From positions 1 through 64,000 of the forward strand of contig JAFYVM010000020.1 in the NCBI GenBank assembly GCA_017549145.1: DNA of 64,000 bases, written 5' to 3'. This document shows positions 8,648 through 18,020 of the stretch, in pieces; within the stretch, counting starts at the first letter, position 1; each line of letters begins with the position of its first letter. Under the pieces are notes generated by a model. It was given only the letters and a program-made list of their open reading frames with translations. It had not been told where the DNA came from and did not search any database. Made by a program: the position numbers and the translations under genes. The DNA comes from Bacteroidales bacterium. Lineage in GTDB: Bacteria > Bacteroidota > Bacteroidia > Bacteroidales > UBA932.

Positions 8648-9387
8648 TAGTTCTTTGCGAGATAGATCTCAAGTGCCTTGGCTACAGACGGTGCCTCTGC
8701 TGTAGGGGCAGAAATCTCGATCTTGAGACCTGCCTCCTCCATGGCTCCGACGATAGACTTACCGTATGATACGAACTTGATGTCTCCCTGAGTGAACTCT
8801 GGCTGGTTCTCGTGAAGAGACTTTACGTCCGCAGGGTTGAAGAATACGATCATGTCGTATGAGTGGAGGTCTACATCCTTGATGTCCTGGGATACAGGCT
8901 TTACAAACACAGCGGTCTCGAAATCGTACTTCTGTGTCTCGAATGCCTTTGTCACAGCGTCCTTTGTGGAAGACTCTGCAGTCGCGATGAGGAACTTCTC
9001 TCCTTTGTGCTTCGTTCCGATAAGTCCGATGATCGAATCAGGCTTGCCGTCGCCGAAGAAGATCTTCCTCTTGCGGTATACGATATGCTTCTGAAGGTAG
9101 TTTGCCACAGCCTCAGTAGTGCAGAAGTATTTCATAGTCTCAGGTACCTTGACGCGCAGCTCCTCGCAGAGCTGGAAGAATGCGTCGATTGTCGATCTTG
9201 CTGAGAAAACGATTGCAGTATGGTCGAGGATGTTGATTCTCTGGGCGCGGAACTCCCTGGAAGTCAGGGGCTCTATCTTAAAGAACGGCTTGAAGTCGAA
9301 GTTGACTCCGAACTTTTCTGCAATGCTGGTATAGGGCGAAGCCGTCATCGGCTGCTGCTGTGAAATCAGGATGTTCTTTACACTCAT
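8647..9387 (-). CDS. hemD: Uroporphyrinogen-III synthase
   Basis: 246 residues with the two-lobed HemD pattern: SVKNILISQQQP at the start, an SARSTIDAFF segment, then FCTTEAVANYLQKH. In Bacteroidales hemD commonly precedes rnpA, as here. It would cyclise hydroxymethylbilane to uroporphyrinogen III in tetrapyrrole synthesis. HemD sequences diverge strongly, so the call leans on gene order as well as sequence. The start lies 6 nt after the DUF4271 gene. Confidence 0.8.
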   Translation of the reverse strand: MSVKNILISQQQPMTASPYTSIAEKFGVNFDFKPFFKIEPLTSREFRAQRINILDHTAIVFSARSTIDAFFQLCEELRVKVPETMKYFCTTEAVANYLQKHIVYRKRKIFFGDGKPDSIIGLIGTKHKGEKFLIATAESSTKDAVTKAFETQKYDFETAVFVKPVSQDIKDVDLHSYDMIVFFNPADVKSLHENQPEFTQGDIKFVSYGKSIVGAMEEAGLKIEISAPTAEAPSVAKALEIYLAKN

Positions 9388-9393
9388 TCTAAC

Positions 9394-10014
9394 CTAAAAA
9401 ATTAAGGCTGAAACCACAAGGATTCCAGTCGGAAAAATTTCGAGGGCGCAAAGGTACAAAAAAGCTGTGAAAATCGAACAACCTGAAACAAAAATTTGAG
9501 TTTTTCTCAGTAATGAGAGCGCATAAATGCCTGCTGATACCCAAAGCATTGCGCTTTTTATCATGGCAGGATCGAATCCGATGAAAGACATCACGCCTCC
9601 CATGGTCAGAAGTATCAGTGTCAGGATAGTGAAGAAAGTCAATGAAGACTTGTCGGCAATCTTGTAGCATTTGCTGCCTCGGCCCTTGGGACGATAAAAT
9701 TTTGCCGCGATGGAACGTATGATGAAATACGCCAGAAATATTCCTATGGTCAGAGCAAGCCTGATGTTATCGTCGAAGCCTGCCAGAAACTTCGGGTCAT
9801 AAAGACGGAAACGGTCTGCTGTGAGGCAGAACGGCAAGAGCATGGCAAAGGCCAGCTTGTCGCGGTCGTTGCTGAGCTTCACGCTGGCTTCAAGGTTTAC
9901 GCTTTCCTTCCATCGGATGATGCATGCCATCAATGACGGGAAGATGGCCGCGAACCTTTTAAGCAGCGAAAGGCAGATCAGTACGGATATGAGTGCCAGA
10001 ATGTTGAACAGCAT
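9394..10014 (-). CDS. DUF4271 family integral membrane protein
   Basis: 206 residues from ATG 10014 (MLFNILALISVLICL); the longer frame would overlap the SUI1 gene and starts with a low-complexity shadow sequence. About six membrane helices are visible, with PFCLTADRF, FRLYDPKF and a helix pair at the C terminus. DUF4271 proteins lie directly ahead of hemD in Bacteroidales and have no established function. The gene follows the SUI1 gene by 1 nt and precedes hemD by 6 nt, so it belongs to the five-gene minus-strand operon. Confidence 0.75.
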   Translation of the reverse strand: MLFNILALISVLICLSLLKRFAAIFPSLMACIIRWKESVNLEASVKLSNDRDKLAFAMLLPFCLTADRFRLYDPKFLAGFDDNIRLALTIGIFLAYFIIRSIAAKFYRPKGRGSKCYKIADKSSLTFFTILTLILLTMGGVMSFIGFDPAMIKSAMLWVSAGIYALSLLRKTQIFVSGCSIFTAFLYLCALEIFPTGILVVSALIF

Positions 10015-10015
10015 G

Positions 10016-10360
10016 TCAGTTTCCTCTTTTAGCCTTGTATCCCATGTCTTTGAGCAGGGCCACGACGCGGTCGCGGAAGTCTCCCTGGATGGTGATCTCT
10101 CCGTCTTTTGCGCTTCCTCCGACTCCACACTTGACCTTAAGCGTACGTCCGAGTTCAGCCAGATCATCAGACGATCCGACAAAACCGCTGACGAGCGTCA
10201 CCTGCTTGCCGCCTCGTCCCTTTCTGTCTATGGACACGATCAGGTTCTGTTTTGAAGGCTCGAGCGTAACTTCTTCCTGCACAGCCTCTTCCTCGTATGT
10301 GAAATCCGGATTTGTGGAAAAAACCACCCCGAGTCTCTTCTTCCAGTCGTTATCTGCCAT
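10016..10360 (-). CDS. SUI1/YciH family translation initiation factor-like protein
   Basis: 114 residues from ATG 10360 (MADNDWKKRLGVVFST). The C-terminal half is a SUI1/eIF1 domain: LIVSIDRKGRGGKQVTLVSGF... LKVKCGVGGSAKDGEITIQGDFRDRVVALLKDMGYKAKRGN. Bacterial YciH proteins modulate initiation-codon fidelity, although the role in Bacteroidota is not settled. It is the first gene of the operon SUI1-DUF4271-hemD-rnpA-yidD. Confidence 0.9.
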   Translation of the reverse strand: MADNDWKKRLGVVFSTNPDFTYEEEAVQEEVTLEPSKQNLIVSIDRKGRGGKQVTLVSGFVGSSDDLAELGRTLKVKCGVGGSAKDGEITIQGDFRDRVVALLKDMGYKAKRGN

Positions 10361-10383
10361 GGTCTTTATAGGTGAAAAATTAT

Positions 10384-10416
10384 TTTGCAAATATAGTGAT
10401 AATCATCGTATATTTG
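10384..10416 (+). promoter_or_regulatory. Promoter of the DUF2723 gene
   Basis: TTTG at 10384-10387 and TATATTTG at 10409-10416 are 21 bp apart and fit the Bacteroidota consensus. The ATG follows at 10456. Confidence 0.65.
10388..10395 (-). promoter_or_regulatory. -7 box of the SUI1-hemD-rnpA-yidD operon
   Basis: Plus-strand CAAATATA reads TATATTTG on the minus strand, 28 nt before the SUI1-family ATG. It lies back to back with the promoter of the DUF2723 gene. Confidence 0.55.
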
Positions 10417-10455
10417 TAAGTTTAATTGATTATTGGAAAAGAAAACAAAACTATA

Positions 10456-13400
10456 ATGGATAACAAGAAATTCACTCTTTGGAACAGGATCACCGCTGTT
10501 GTCGTTTCGCTGATTGCGGCTGTGACCTATCTCGTTACGATAGAGCCTACTGCGTCATTCTGGGACTGCGGTGAGTTCATCGCTTCGTCGTACAAGCTTG
10601 AAGTGGGTCACCCTCCTGGAAACCCTGTCTTCCAGCTTTTCGCAAGGCTTTTCACCATGTTCGGAGACAACATGCATGCGGCTGTCGCCGTAAATGCATT
10701 CAGTGCCATATGTTCGGCACTCACGATCTTCTTCCTGTATCTGACCATAGTCTTTCTTGCAAAGAGAGTCGTAAAGCCTTCTGAGGACGGTACTTACAGC
10801 CTTGGAAAAGCCATAGCTATCTTCGGATCAGGCGCTGTGGGAGCCCTTGCGTATACATTCAGCGACACATTCTGGTTCTCTGCGGTCGAGGGCGAGGTTT
10901 ACGCTATGTCATCACTGATCACAGCCCTTGTGTTCTGGGCCATGATCAAGTGGTACGAGCAGGCTGACCAGCCTTATGCAAACAGATGGATCGTGCTGAT
11001 CTCCTTCCTTATGGGCCTCTCGATAGGTATCCACCTGCTCAACCTTCTCGCGATCCCTGCCCTTGTGTTCCTGTATTATTACAAGCAGCGTGAGAACGGA
11101 CATTACACCATGATGGAGTATGTGAAGATCTTCCTGGTATCAGTTGTGATTCTTGCCGTGATCCTTTTCGGAATCATACCATATCTGCCTAAGTTCGCTG
11201 CATATTTCGATCTTTTCTTCGTCAACACGCTCGGACTTCCGTTCAACAGCGGCGCGGCATTCTTCATGGCAGCCCTCCTCGGAGTCTGCTTCTTCGGACT
11301 TTTCCGCACTATGAAGCAGCAGAAAGTGTTTGCAAACACAGTCCTTCTGTGCTTCACCATGATCGTGATCGGCTTCTCGCTCTTTACCATCGTGATCATC
11401 AGATCGAGCGCGAAGACTCCTACAAACGAGTACCAGCCTGACAATCCGTTCACACTCGTGCGCTATCTCGGACGTGAGCAGTACGGAAGCAATCCGCTTG
11501 TGTACGGACAGTATTTCGATTCCCCATATGAAATCGAAACTACGACATACTGGGCTCCGATGGGCGACAAGTACATCAAGGCAGAAGGCCCGGGCGAGGT
11601 TAAATATACAGACGGAAAGATGCTTTTCCCTCGAATGTGGAGCGGAAACAGCGAGAATCACATCGCTTTCTATAAGTCTTACATGGGCAATGGAGGACAG
11701 GTTGTCCCTGGTGCGCAGCATAAGAAGCCGACTTTCTTCCAGAACCTCACATTCTTCTTTGACTATCAGCTGAACTGGATGTACTGGCGTTATTTCATGT
11801 GGAATTTCGCCGGCCGTCAGAACGACATCCACAGCCCTTCTCCGGGAGATCCGTTCATCGGAAACTGGGAGAGCGGTATAGGCATTATCGACAACATGCA
11901 TCTTGTTGACCAGTCGTATGCCCCTGATTATCTGAAGAATAATAAAGGAAAGAACCATTATTACATGCTTCCTCTCCTTCTTGGAATCATCGGTATCTTC
12001 TTCCAGTTCGCTCGCGACAAGAGGGGATGCTGGCTTACCTTCCTCATGTTCTTCATGACCGGTATCGCCATCGTGATTTACCTCAACCAGCCTCCTTTCC
12101 AGGTGCGTGAACGTGACTATGCGTACGCAGGTTCGTTCTATTCGTTCTCGATATGGATCGGACTTGCAGTCGCTGCAGTTTATTCATGGGTCAGCGGCAA
12201 GATCAGTCGTTCCGAGTCTGGTCGAGGAAACTCCGACCTTGTTGCAGCATCGGCAGTTACCGCGCTATTCCTCGGAGTTCCTGCTCTCATGGCTTCAGAG
12301 AACTGGGACGATCATGACCGCAGCAACCGCTATACAGCTGTCGAGATGGCGAAGAACTATCTCAATTCGGTAGGCCCGAACGGTATCCTCGTGACGCATG
12401 GAGACAACGATACATTCCCGCTCTGGTATGCCCAGGAGGTCGAAAATGTACGTACAGACGTGCGTATCGCGAATACATCTCTTCTCGGTACAGACTGGCA
12501 CATCGACCAGATGAAGTATGCCATGAACGAGTCCAAGCCGCTTGATCTGACCGTGGAGCCGAAGCAGTATCTCTATGGAACAAATGAATTCATATATATA
12601 TATGATACGCGTGACACGTCGTTCCTTCTTTCGGATGTGATGCGTGTCTTCAAGCATCCGGATGCGAAGCTCCCGCTTTCGAACGGAAAGAATGTGGACT
12701 ACATCATGTCGCGCAAGTTCATCATCCCTGTAAACAAGGAGAATGTCCTTAAGTATGGTATTCTCGACGAGAAGTATGCCGACCTGATTCCTGACCAGAT
12801 CACCCTTACAATTCCTAAGGACAAGGACTACCTTACAAAGCCGGAGCTCTTCATGCTCGACCTTCTTTCGAACTATGAGTGGGACCGTCCGATCAACCTC
12901 CTCAGCATGGGCGGTGACATAAACATCGGAATCAAGGATTACCTCATGTACGAGGGATTCTCATACAAGTTCGTGCCTGTGAAGGGCAAGATGAAGAGTA
13001 CTGAGATCGGCTTTGCAGATCCTGAGGACCTCTATTACAAGATGAAGAACGTATTCTCATGGGATGCTCTCAAGAGGACTGACTATTTCGTTGATTATCA
13101 GAACTATTACACATTCTGCGGCGTTCTTTCTCAGAGAAATCTCTTTGTGAATGTAGCCAAGGAGATGCTCAAGATAGGTGATACAGCGCGTGCTGTGGAG
13201 ATGCTCGACATGTGCCAGGAGTGCGTTCCGGCGGAGAACTATCCTCTTGACCTTACATACCTTGGTTTCTCGAACGAGTACATGGTGATCGACATGATCG
13301 AGACATACTATGACGCCGGAGCTTCCGACAAGGCTCTCGACCTTGCAAAGAGGTTCACTGACGAGCTTTTCGTTTCGACTGAGTTCTTCCTCATGAACTA

Positions 13401-13539
13401 TGACTTCGCCAAGAGAGAGTTCGAGTCATGCTACAACTGCATATCATACATTGCAGATGTTACCGACCATTTCGGTGACAAGGACTTTGCAAACGAAATC
13501 CGTGACCGCTTCAACTCTATGCTTGAGGTGGAGGAGTAA
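10456..13539 (+). CDS. DUF2723 membrane glycosyltransferase-like protein (TMEM260/PMT-2 type)
   Basis: 1027 residues from ATG 10456 (MDNKKFTLWNRIT). About twelve membrane helices fill the first 600 residues and a soluble C-terminal part follows. The signature TASFWDCGEFIASSYKLEVGHPPGNP (about 32-57) is the DUF2723 hallmark, with the acidic pair D37/E40 placed as in GT-C glycosyltransferases. The family is related to protein O-mannosyltransferases and to eukaryotic TMEM260. In Bacteroidota it may modify exported proteins or lipids, but that is inference. It is monocistronic with its own promoter and a strong terminator. Confidence 0.85.
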   Translation: MDNKKFTLWNRITAVVVSLIAAVTYLVTIEPTASFWDCGEFIASSYKLEVGHPPGNPVFQLFARLFTMFGDNMHAAVAVNAFSAICSALTIFFLYLTIVFLAKRVVKPSEDGTYSLGKAIAIFGSGAVGALAYTFSDTFWFSAVEGEVYAMSSLITALVFWAMIKWYEQADQPYANRWIVLISFLMGLSIGIHLLNLLAIPALVFLYYYKQRENGHYTMMEYVKIFLVSVVILAVILFGIIPYLPKFAAYFDLFFVNTLGLPFNSGAAFFMAALLGVCFFGLFRTMKQQKVFANTVLLCFTMIVIGFSLFTIVIIRSSAKTPTNEYQPDNPFTLVRYLGREQYGSNPLVYGQYFDSPYEIETTTYWAPMGDKYIKAEGPGEVKYTDGKMLFPRMWSGNSENHIAFYKSYMGNGGQVVPGAQHKKPTFFQNLTFFFDYQLNWMYWRYFMWNFAGRQNDIHSPSPGDPFIGNWESGIGIIDNMHLVDQSYAPDYLKNNKGKNHYYMLPLLLGIIGIFFQFARDKRGCWLTFLMFFMTGIAIVIYLNQPPFQVRERDYAYAGSFYSFSIWIGLAVAAVYSWVSGKISRSESGRGNSDLVAASAVTALFLGVPALMASENWDDHDRSNRYTAVEMAKNYLNSVGPNGILVTHGDNDTFPLWYAQEVENVRTDVRIANTSLLGTDWHIDQMKYAMNESKPLDLTVEPKQYLYGTNEFIYIYDTRDTSFLLSDVMRVFKHPDAKLPLSNGKNVDYIMSRKFIIPVNKENVLKYGILDEKYADLIPDQITLTIPKDKDYLTKPELFMLDLLSNYEWDRPINLLSMGGDINIGIKDYLMYEGFSYKFVPVKGKMKSTEIGFADPEDLYYKMKNVFSWDALKRTDYFVDYQNYYTFCGVLSQRNLFVNVAKEMLKIGDTARAVEMLDMCQECVPAENYPLDLTYLGFSNEYMVIDMIETYYDAGASDKALDLAKRFTDELFVSTEFFLMNYDFAKREFESCYNCISYIADVTDHFGDKDFANEIRDRFNSMLEVEE

Positions 13540-13549
13540 TTCTTACGAT

Positions 13550-13607
13550 ACAAAAACAATGTTCCCTGACTGCCAAAAATCCGACAGTCAGGGAACATTG
13601 TTTTTGT
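13550..13607 (+). terminator. Strong terminator after the DUF2723 gene
   Basis: A perfect 23-bp inverted repeat joins 13550-13572 to 13585-13607 around a 12-nt loop and has a TTGTTTTTGT 3' side. The opposite strand also ends in a T-run, so it may act in both directions between the convergent genes. Confidence 0.9.
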
Positions 13608-13684
13608 GTAACTTGTTGATGGTTAGTCGGTTGCAAAATGGGGGCGTGCTTTGACTGCTGGAATGGAAGCAGTCAAGGAACACT

Positions 13685-14620
13685 TTATCGCGCGAGACGG
13701 ACGAAGACGCTGAGCGGGAGGTTCTTGCCGTAGCTGTCGCGGAGGACGAGCTCTCCGAAGTCGAGAGACTTGTATGCGGTCTTCATGCAGAATGCCTGCT
13801 TCACTATGGTCTCTCCCAGGACTGCAGAATAACCGTTCGAGTAGAGGTTCAGGACCATGAAGCTGTCCTGAGGGGCGAGGATAGCAGCCACGCACTGGAG
13901 CATTTCGTTGAGGCATTCGTCGAGCTTCCATTTCTCGCCGTCCGGGCCGTGGCCGTATGCAGGCGGATCGAGGATGATTCCCTGGTATGTGTTGCCTCTC
14001 TTGGCCTCTCTGCGGGCGAACTTCAATGCATCTTCAACGATCCAGCGGATGTTGTCCAGACGGCTGGCCTCCATGTTTCCGCGGGCCCATGTAACTACCT
14101 GACGTACAGAGTCGAGGTGGGTCACGTCAGCGCCTGCGGCCTTCGCTGCGAGAGACGCCGCTCCTGTGTATGCGAAGAGGTTCAGCACCTTTGGCTTAGG
14201 CTTTCCTTCAGCCTCGGCCTTCTCTACAAGGGCGCGTGTCTGCTTGTAGATGTACTCCCAGTTTGATGACTGCTCAGGGAAGACTCCCACATGCTTGAAC
14301 GAAGTAAGTCCAAGTCTCAGCGAGAAGTTCAGGCCTTCCTGCGCGCCATTGTAGCGGATGTACCACTGGTCATCCATCTTCTTCTTGCGCTCCCATGTAC
14401 CGCTGTCTTCCTTGCCGGCCTTTCCGAATCCAGCTCCGGTCTTGAAACGGGTGTGGATCAGCTTGTTCCATTCTCCTTCAGAGAGGGATTTGTCCCAAAG
14501 GGCTTTAGGCTCGGGGCGGGCCATGATGAATGAACCGAATCTTTCGAGCTTCTCGAAATTGCCTGAATCAATGAGTTCGTAGTCTTTCCAGAATGCGCCT
14601 GGGCTTTCAATAGTCATCAT
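13685..14620 (-). CDS. Class I SAM-dependent methyltransferase, RlmI/RlmK-like
   Basis: 311 residues. An N-terminal segment (WDKSLSEGEWNKLIHTRFKTGAGFGK... DDQWYIRYN) precedes an AdoMet-binding domain with motif I VLNLFAYTGAASLAAKAAGADVTHLD and catalytic-type motif IILDPPAYGHGP, the arrangement of 23S rRNA cytosine-C5/guanine-N2 methyltransferases related to RlmI. The N-terminal PUA domain of RlmI is absent. The substrate is most likely rRNA, but the position cannot be assigned. The ATG pair at 14620/14617 leaves two equally good starts. Confidence 0.8.
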   Translation of the reverse strand: MMTIESPGAFWKDYELIDSGNFEKLERFGSFIMARPEPKALWDKSLSEGEWNKLIHTRFKTGAGFGKAGKEDSGTWERKKKMDDQWYIRYNGAQEGLNFSLRLGLTSFKHVGVFPEQSSNWEYIYKQTRALVEKAEAEGKPKPKVLNLFAYTGAASLAAKAAGADVTHLDSVRQVVTWARGNMEASRLDNIRWIVEDALKFARREAKRGNTYQGIILDPPAYGHGPDGEKWKLDECLNEMLQCVAAILAPQDSFMVLNLYSNGYSAVLGETIVKQAFCMKTAYKSLDFGELVLRDSYGKNLPLSVFVRLAR

Positions 14621-14639
14621 AATGCGTCGAAAATTTACG

Positions 14640-14647
14640 CAAAGATA
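14640..14647 (-). promoter_or_regulatory. -7 box of the methyltransferase gene
   Basis: CAAAGATA reads TATCTTTG on the minus strand, 19 nt ahead of the start codon. Confidence 0.5.
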
Positions 14648-14656
14648 CTTATTTTC

Positions 14657-14685
14657 TTGTATTTCACCGAAAATTGCTAAATTTG
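14657..14685 (+). promoter_or_regulatory. Promoter of pgk
   Basis: TTG at 14657-14659 and TAAATTTG at 14678-14685 fit the Bacteroidota pattern. The pgk ATG is 133 nt downstream, so the palindromic repeats at 14697-14780 would lie in the pgk leader. Confidence 0.5.
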
Positions 14686-14696
14686 CTCGGATTTAG

Positions 14697-14780
14697 GGAT
14701 TGCCGGTCAGGCCGGCAATGACGTCATCCCCGGCGGAGTCGTCCATGGCAATGGCGTCATCCCCGACCTGATCGGGGATC
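14697..14780. repeat. Cluster of dispersed palindromic repeats ahead of pgk
   Basis: Two related units are visible: GATTGCCGGTCAGGCCGGCA followed by ATGACG (14698-14722), and an inverse unit GTCATCCCCGACCTGATCGG followed by GGATC (14756-14780). A further GTCATCCCCGGC lies between them. The units are typical of the small mobile palindromes scattered through Bacteroidales genomes. Confidence 0.65.
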
Positions 14781-14818
14781 TATATGAATAAAATATTTAC
14801 AAAACATTATACAGAATT

Positions 14819-16069
14819 ATGCAACAGTTTATTGACTCTTACGATTTCGCCGGCAAGAAGGCGATCGTCCGCGTTGACTTCAACGTTCCACTCAACGAGA
14901 AGATGGAGATCACTGACGACACACGTATCCGTGCTGCTATCCCTACACTCAAGAAGGTTATTGAGAAGGGCGGTGCAGTGATCGTGATGTCACACCTCGG
15001 TCGTCCTAAGGGCGTTACTGAGAAGTTCTCTCTCAAGCACATCCTCGGTCGTGTTGAGGAGCTCCTCGGCGCACCTGTAAAGTTCGCTGACGACTGCCAG
15101 GCTGCTGACGAGCAGGTAGCTTCACTCAAGATGGGTGAGTGCCTCGTACTCGAGAACCTCCGTTTCTACGCAGAGGAGGAGGGCAAGCCAAGAGGCGAGT
15201 TCGCTACAGATGAGGAGAAGAAGGCTGCAAAGGCAGTGGTTAAGGAGAACCAGAAGGCTTTCGTTGCAAAGCTTGCTTCTTACGCTGACTGCTACATCAA
15301 CGATGCATTCGGTACAGCTCACCGTGCTCACGCTTCTACAGCTCTCATCGCTGACTACTTCCCTAACGACAAGATGTTCGGTTATGTGATGGAAGGTGAG
15401 ATCAAGGCTATCGACCACGTACTCAAGACTCCTGAGCACCCTGTTACTGCTATCGTAGGTGGTGCTAAGGTTTCTTCTAAGATCACTATCATCGAGAAGC
15501 TCTTCGACGCAGTTGACAACATGATCATCGGCGGCGGTATGGTTTATACATTCAGAAAGGCTCAGGGCGGTCAGATCGGTCGCTCACTCTGCGAGGATGA
15601 TCAGATGCAGCTCGCTCTCGACACTCTCAAGAAGGCTGAGGAGAAGGGCGTTAAGATATATCTCTCTAAGGAGGTTGTTGTTGCTGATGACTTCTCTAAC
15701 GATGCGAACACTAAGATCGTTTCTAACATGGAGATTCCTGAGGGATGGGAAGGTATGGACGCTGCTCCTAGCACACTCGCTATGTGGGAGGAGGTTCTTA
15801 TGAACTCAAAGACTATCCTTTGGAACGGTCCTGTAGGCGTATTCGAGCTTCCAGCTTTCGCTAAGGGAACAAACCGTATCGCTGAGATCCTTGCTAAGGC
15901 TACAGCTGAGAACGGTGCATTTACACTCGTTGGTGGTGGTGACTCTGTAGCAGCTGTTACTCAGATGGGTTACGCTAACAAGGTAAGCTACGTTTCAACA
16001 GGTGGTGGTGCAATGCTTGAGTACCTTGAGGGTAAGGAGCTTCCAGGTATCGCAGCAATCCGCGCATAA
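14819..16069 (+). CDS. pgk: Phosphoglycerate kinase
   Basis: 416 residues, full length. The N-terminal signature [15 protein letters not shown], the substrate loop [19 protein letters not shown] and the nucleotide-domain motifs VGGAKVSSK and [11 protein letters not shown] are all intact. It transfers phosphate from 1,3-bisphosphoglycerate to ADP in glycolysis. Codon use is very biased, as in mdh, consistent with high expression. Start ATG 14819 gives [19 protein letters not shown], the usual N terminus. Confidence 0.97.
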   Translation: MQQFIDSYDFAGKKAIVRVDFNVPLNEKMEITDDTRIRAAIPTLKKVIEKGGAVIVMSHLGRPKGVTEKFSLKHILGRVEELLGAPVKFADDCQAADEQVASLKMGECLVLENLRFYAEEEGKPRGEFATDEEKKAAKAVVKENQKAFVAKLASYADCYINDAFGTAHRAHASTALIADYFPNDKMFGYVMEGEIKAIDHVLKTPEHPVTAIVGGAKVSSKITIIEKLFDAVDNMIIGGGMVYTFRKAQGGQIGRSLCEDDQMQLALDTLKKAEEKGVKIYLSKEVVVADDFSNDANTKIVSNMEIPEGWEGMDAAPSTLAMWEEVLMNSKTILWNGPVGVFELPAFAKGTNRIAEILAKATAENGAFTLVGGGDSVAAVTQMGYANKVSYVSTGGGAMLEYLEGKELPGIAAIRA

Positions 16070-16097
16070 TAAGATTATCGGAAATCTTACAGATATG

Positions 16098-16135
16098 AAT
16101 CAGCGGCATTTCAGATGCCGCTGATTTATTTTTTA
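16098..16135 (+). terminator. pgk terminator
   Basis: AATCAGCGGCAT (16098-16109) pairs perfectly with ATGCCGCTGATT (16115-16126) around a 5-nt loop, followed by ATTTTTTATT. Confidence 0.85.
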
Positions 16136-16139
16136 TTCA

Positions 16140-16147
16140 TATATTTG
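16140..16147 (+). promoter_or_regulatory. -7 box of lgt
   Basis: TATATTTG lies immediately behind the pgk terminator and 21 nt before the lgt ATG. The -33 region would fall within the terminator hairpin. Confidence 0.5.
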
Positions 16148-16168
16148 CGCTCTGTTAAAATTGAGATT

Positions 16169-17047
16169 ATGTTTGAGATGTTAGCTATACATTGGAATGT
16201 CAATCCTGTTATTATTGGATTCGGTCCATTTGAACTTCGTTGGTATTCACTCCTATTTATCTCTGGATTTGTTCTTGGATGGTATATCTTCAAGTGGTTC
16301 TTCACAAGAGAGGGAGTATCTGTAAAGTTGCTTGATCCGCTTCTTTATACACTTCTTATAGGAACCATCGTCGGTGCTCGTCTTGGACATTGTCTCTTCT
16401 ATCAGCCTGACTATTATCTTGCTAGTTGGGAGGGTTTCTGGGAGATATTCATGCCGTGGAAAGGTGGTCTTGCAAGTCATGGTGGTACGCTCGCCCTGCT
16501 AGTTGCAATGTGGTGGTTTGCAAGACATTATGGTCGCAAGAATAACTTTGATTTTCTTTGGATTCTTGATCATTTGGCAATAGCTGTGTGCTTCGCTGCA
16601 ACATTCATCCGTCTTGGTAATCTCTTTAATTCTGAGATTTATGGTGATGTTACAACAATGCCTTGGGGATTCATTTTTGACCTTAGAGGTGAAACAGAAC
16701 CAAAACACCCGACTCAGATTTACGAAGCCCTTAGCTATTTCTTGCTAGGTGTGTTCCAGATTCTGATGTACAAGTACAGACTTGACAAGCTTTACAGAGG
16801 ATTCTTTATTGGAACGTTCTTTATCGGATGCTTCGGAATGCGCTTCCTGATTGAGTTTATCAAAGAACCGCAGGTGGGCTTCGAGCAGTCTATGACCCTT
16901 AACATGGGACAGCTTTTGAGTATCCCATTCGTGCTTTTGGGTATCGGCCTTCTGGTTTATAGCTATATAAAAAAGACCCCAGCTGCAGTTGTGCATCCTG
17001 AGAAGCCTAAGGCTCAGCCTACTCACTATGCGAGGGGCGTAAAGTAA
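16169..17047 (+). CDS. lgt: Prolipoprotein diacylglyceryl transferase
   Basis: 293 residues from ATG 16169 (MFEMLAIHWNVNP). About seven membrane helices are visible, with the Lgt landmarks RWYSLLFISGF, KGGLASHGG and the family signature IRLGNLFNSEIYG. It attaches diacylglycerol from phosphatidylglycerol to the lipobox cysteine of prolipoproteins in the inner membrane, serving the many lipoproteins in this window. Its 3' end overlaps the convergent AraC gene by 29 nt. Codon use is AT-richer than in neighbouring pgk. Confidence 0.95.
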   Translation: MFEMLAIHWNVNPVIIGFGPFELRWYSLLFISGFVLGWYIFKWFFTREGVSVKLLDPLLYTLLIGTIVGARLGHCLFYQPDYYLASWEGFWEIFMPWKGGLASHGGTLALLVAMWWFARHYGRKNNFDFLWILDHLAIAVCFAATFIRLGNLFNSEIYGDVTTMPWGFIFDLRGETEPKHPTQIYEALSYFLLGVFQILMYKYRLDKLYRGFFIGTFFIGCFGMRFLIEFIKEPQVGFEQSMTLNMGQLLSIPFVLLGIGLLVYSYIKKTPAAVVHPEKPKAQPTHYARGVK

Positions 17048-17969
17048 GCAAGGTCTTACGCAGACTCTGACGGTACTTCAGCGGGGAAATTCCCGTATGT
17101 TTTCTAAAGAATTTTCCAAACGACGACTGGTCTGAAAACGAAAGTTTCAGAGCAATCTGCTGTATGCTCAACTCTGGGTCACGAAGCAGTTCGGCTGCAA
17201 GTTCGGCCCTGAGTGTGGAGATAACTTTTCCTGCGGAAACTAGTGTCTTTTCCTTTACAATCAATGAGAGGTATTTCTTTGATACACAGAGTTTTTCGGC
17301 GTAGAAATCCAGTTCGACTTCCTCTTTGATGTGTGCTTGTAACAGAGTGAAGAATTCTTTCAGGATACTCTCGGATCTCTTCATGTCGATATGGTGTGAC
17401 GGCTCACCCTTGCTATATCTTCTCCACATCATATCTGCCATATCTGTCAGCAGAATATAGAAGTAGGAATAGTTCAACTCTTCTGTGAAGTAGTGCTCTT
17501 TATTGTTCAGTGAAACGATAAGGTTTCTGATGTCGAAGGCGAGTGTCCGGACGTCTTTTTCAGAGAAGATGTCACCTCCAAAACTGTGGCCGATTCGAAG
17601 TCTGAAATCAGGAGGAAAAGGGTTCCTGTTTCTGAAGATATCCTCGATGACAGTCTTGTCGGTGGCTGCTACCAGAGCCTTGAAATCAGAGTCGTATTCA
17701 ATCTCATAGATATCTGCCCAGACAGGTAGATTTGTGTATGTGTTTTTACCGTATTTGTATTCTTTTCCATTTATGATGATTCGCAGTGTACCATCCAAGA
17801 CAAGTATCATCAGATGATAATTAGGGCGTCTTGGCTTGGAGTATATGATATGGTCACCTCCTTCAATTTCGCAGGCGAAGATGTAGTTGTCAATATATCC
17901 TACATTTTTGACGCATTTTTCTCCAAAAAGGATGGCCGGACGCGTTGAATTTTGTCTTATTTCTTTCAT
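17019..17969 (-). CDS. AraC-family transcriptional regulator, divergent from an RND efflux operon
   Basis: 316 residues from ATG 17969 (MKEIRQNSTRP); the longer frame would read through its own promoter. The N-terminal half is a cupin-like sensor (GGDHIIYSKPRRPNYHLMILVLDGTLRI). The C-terminal about 100 residues hold two helix-turn-helix motifs (LDFYAEKLCVSKKYLSLIVKE and SIQQIALKLSFSDQSSFGKFFRKHTGISP), the standard AraC DNA-binding domain. Because it is transcribed divergently from the tolC-type efflux operon across 150 bp holding repeated TTTGGACCAA sites, it probably regulates that operon. The effector is unknown. Confidence 0.85.
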   Translation of the reverse strand: MKEIRQNSTRPAILFGEKCVKNVGYIDNYIFACEIEGGDHIIYSKPRRPNYHLMILVLDGTLRIIINGKEYKYGKNTYTNLPVWADIYEIEYDSDFKALVAATDKTVIEDIFRNRNPFPPDFRLRIGHSFGGDIFSEKDVRTLAFDIRNLIVSLNNKEHYFTEELNYSYFYILLTDMADMMWRRYSKGEPSHHIDMKRSESILKEFFTLLQAHIKEEVELDFYAEKLCVSKKYLSLIVKEKTLVSAGKVISTLRAELAAELLRDPELSIQQIALKLSFSDQSSFGKFFRKHTGISPLKYRQSLRKTLLTLRPSHSE

Positions 17970-17988
17970 TTTTGGTACATTTGCAGCC

Positions 17989-18020
17989 CAAATATAAGCA
18001 TTTTGGCAATTTGGACCAAA
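17989..18020 (-). promoter_or_regulatory. Promoter of the AraC-family gene
   Basis: On the minus strand TTTG (18017-18020) and TATATTTG (17989-17996) are 20 bp apart. The -33 element overlaps the first TTTGGACCAA repeat, which would allow autoregulation. Confidence 0.65.

Noticed and set aside
11140-11958. 272-codon minus-strand frame inside the DUF2723 gene
   Set aside because: It is antisense to a conserved coding region; the His/Glu/Arg-rich composition is typical of a shadow frame.
13651-13676. 9-bp hairpin TTGACTGCT/AGCAGTCAA downstream of the methyltransferase gene
   Set aside because: There is no T-run on the minus-strand side, so I do not call it a terminator; the strong 23-bp hairpin nearby serves the region.
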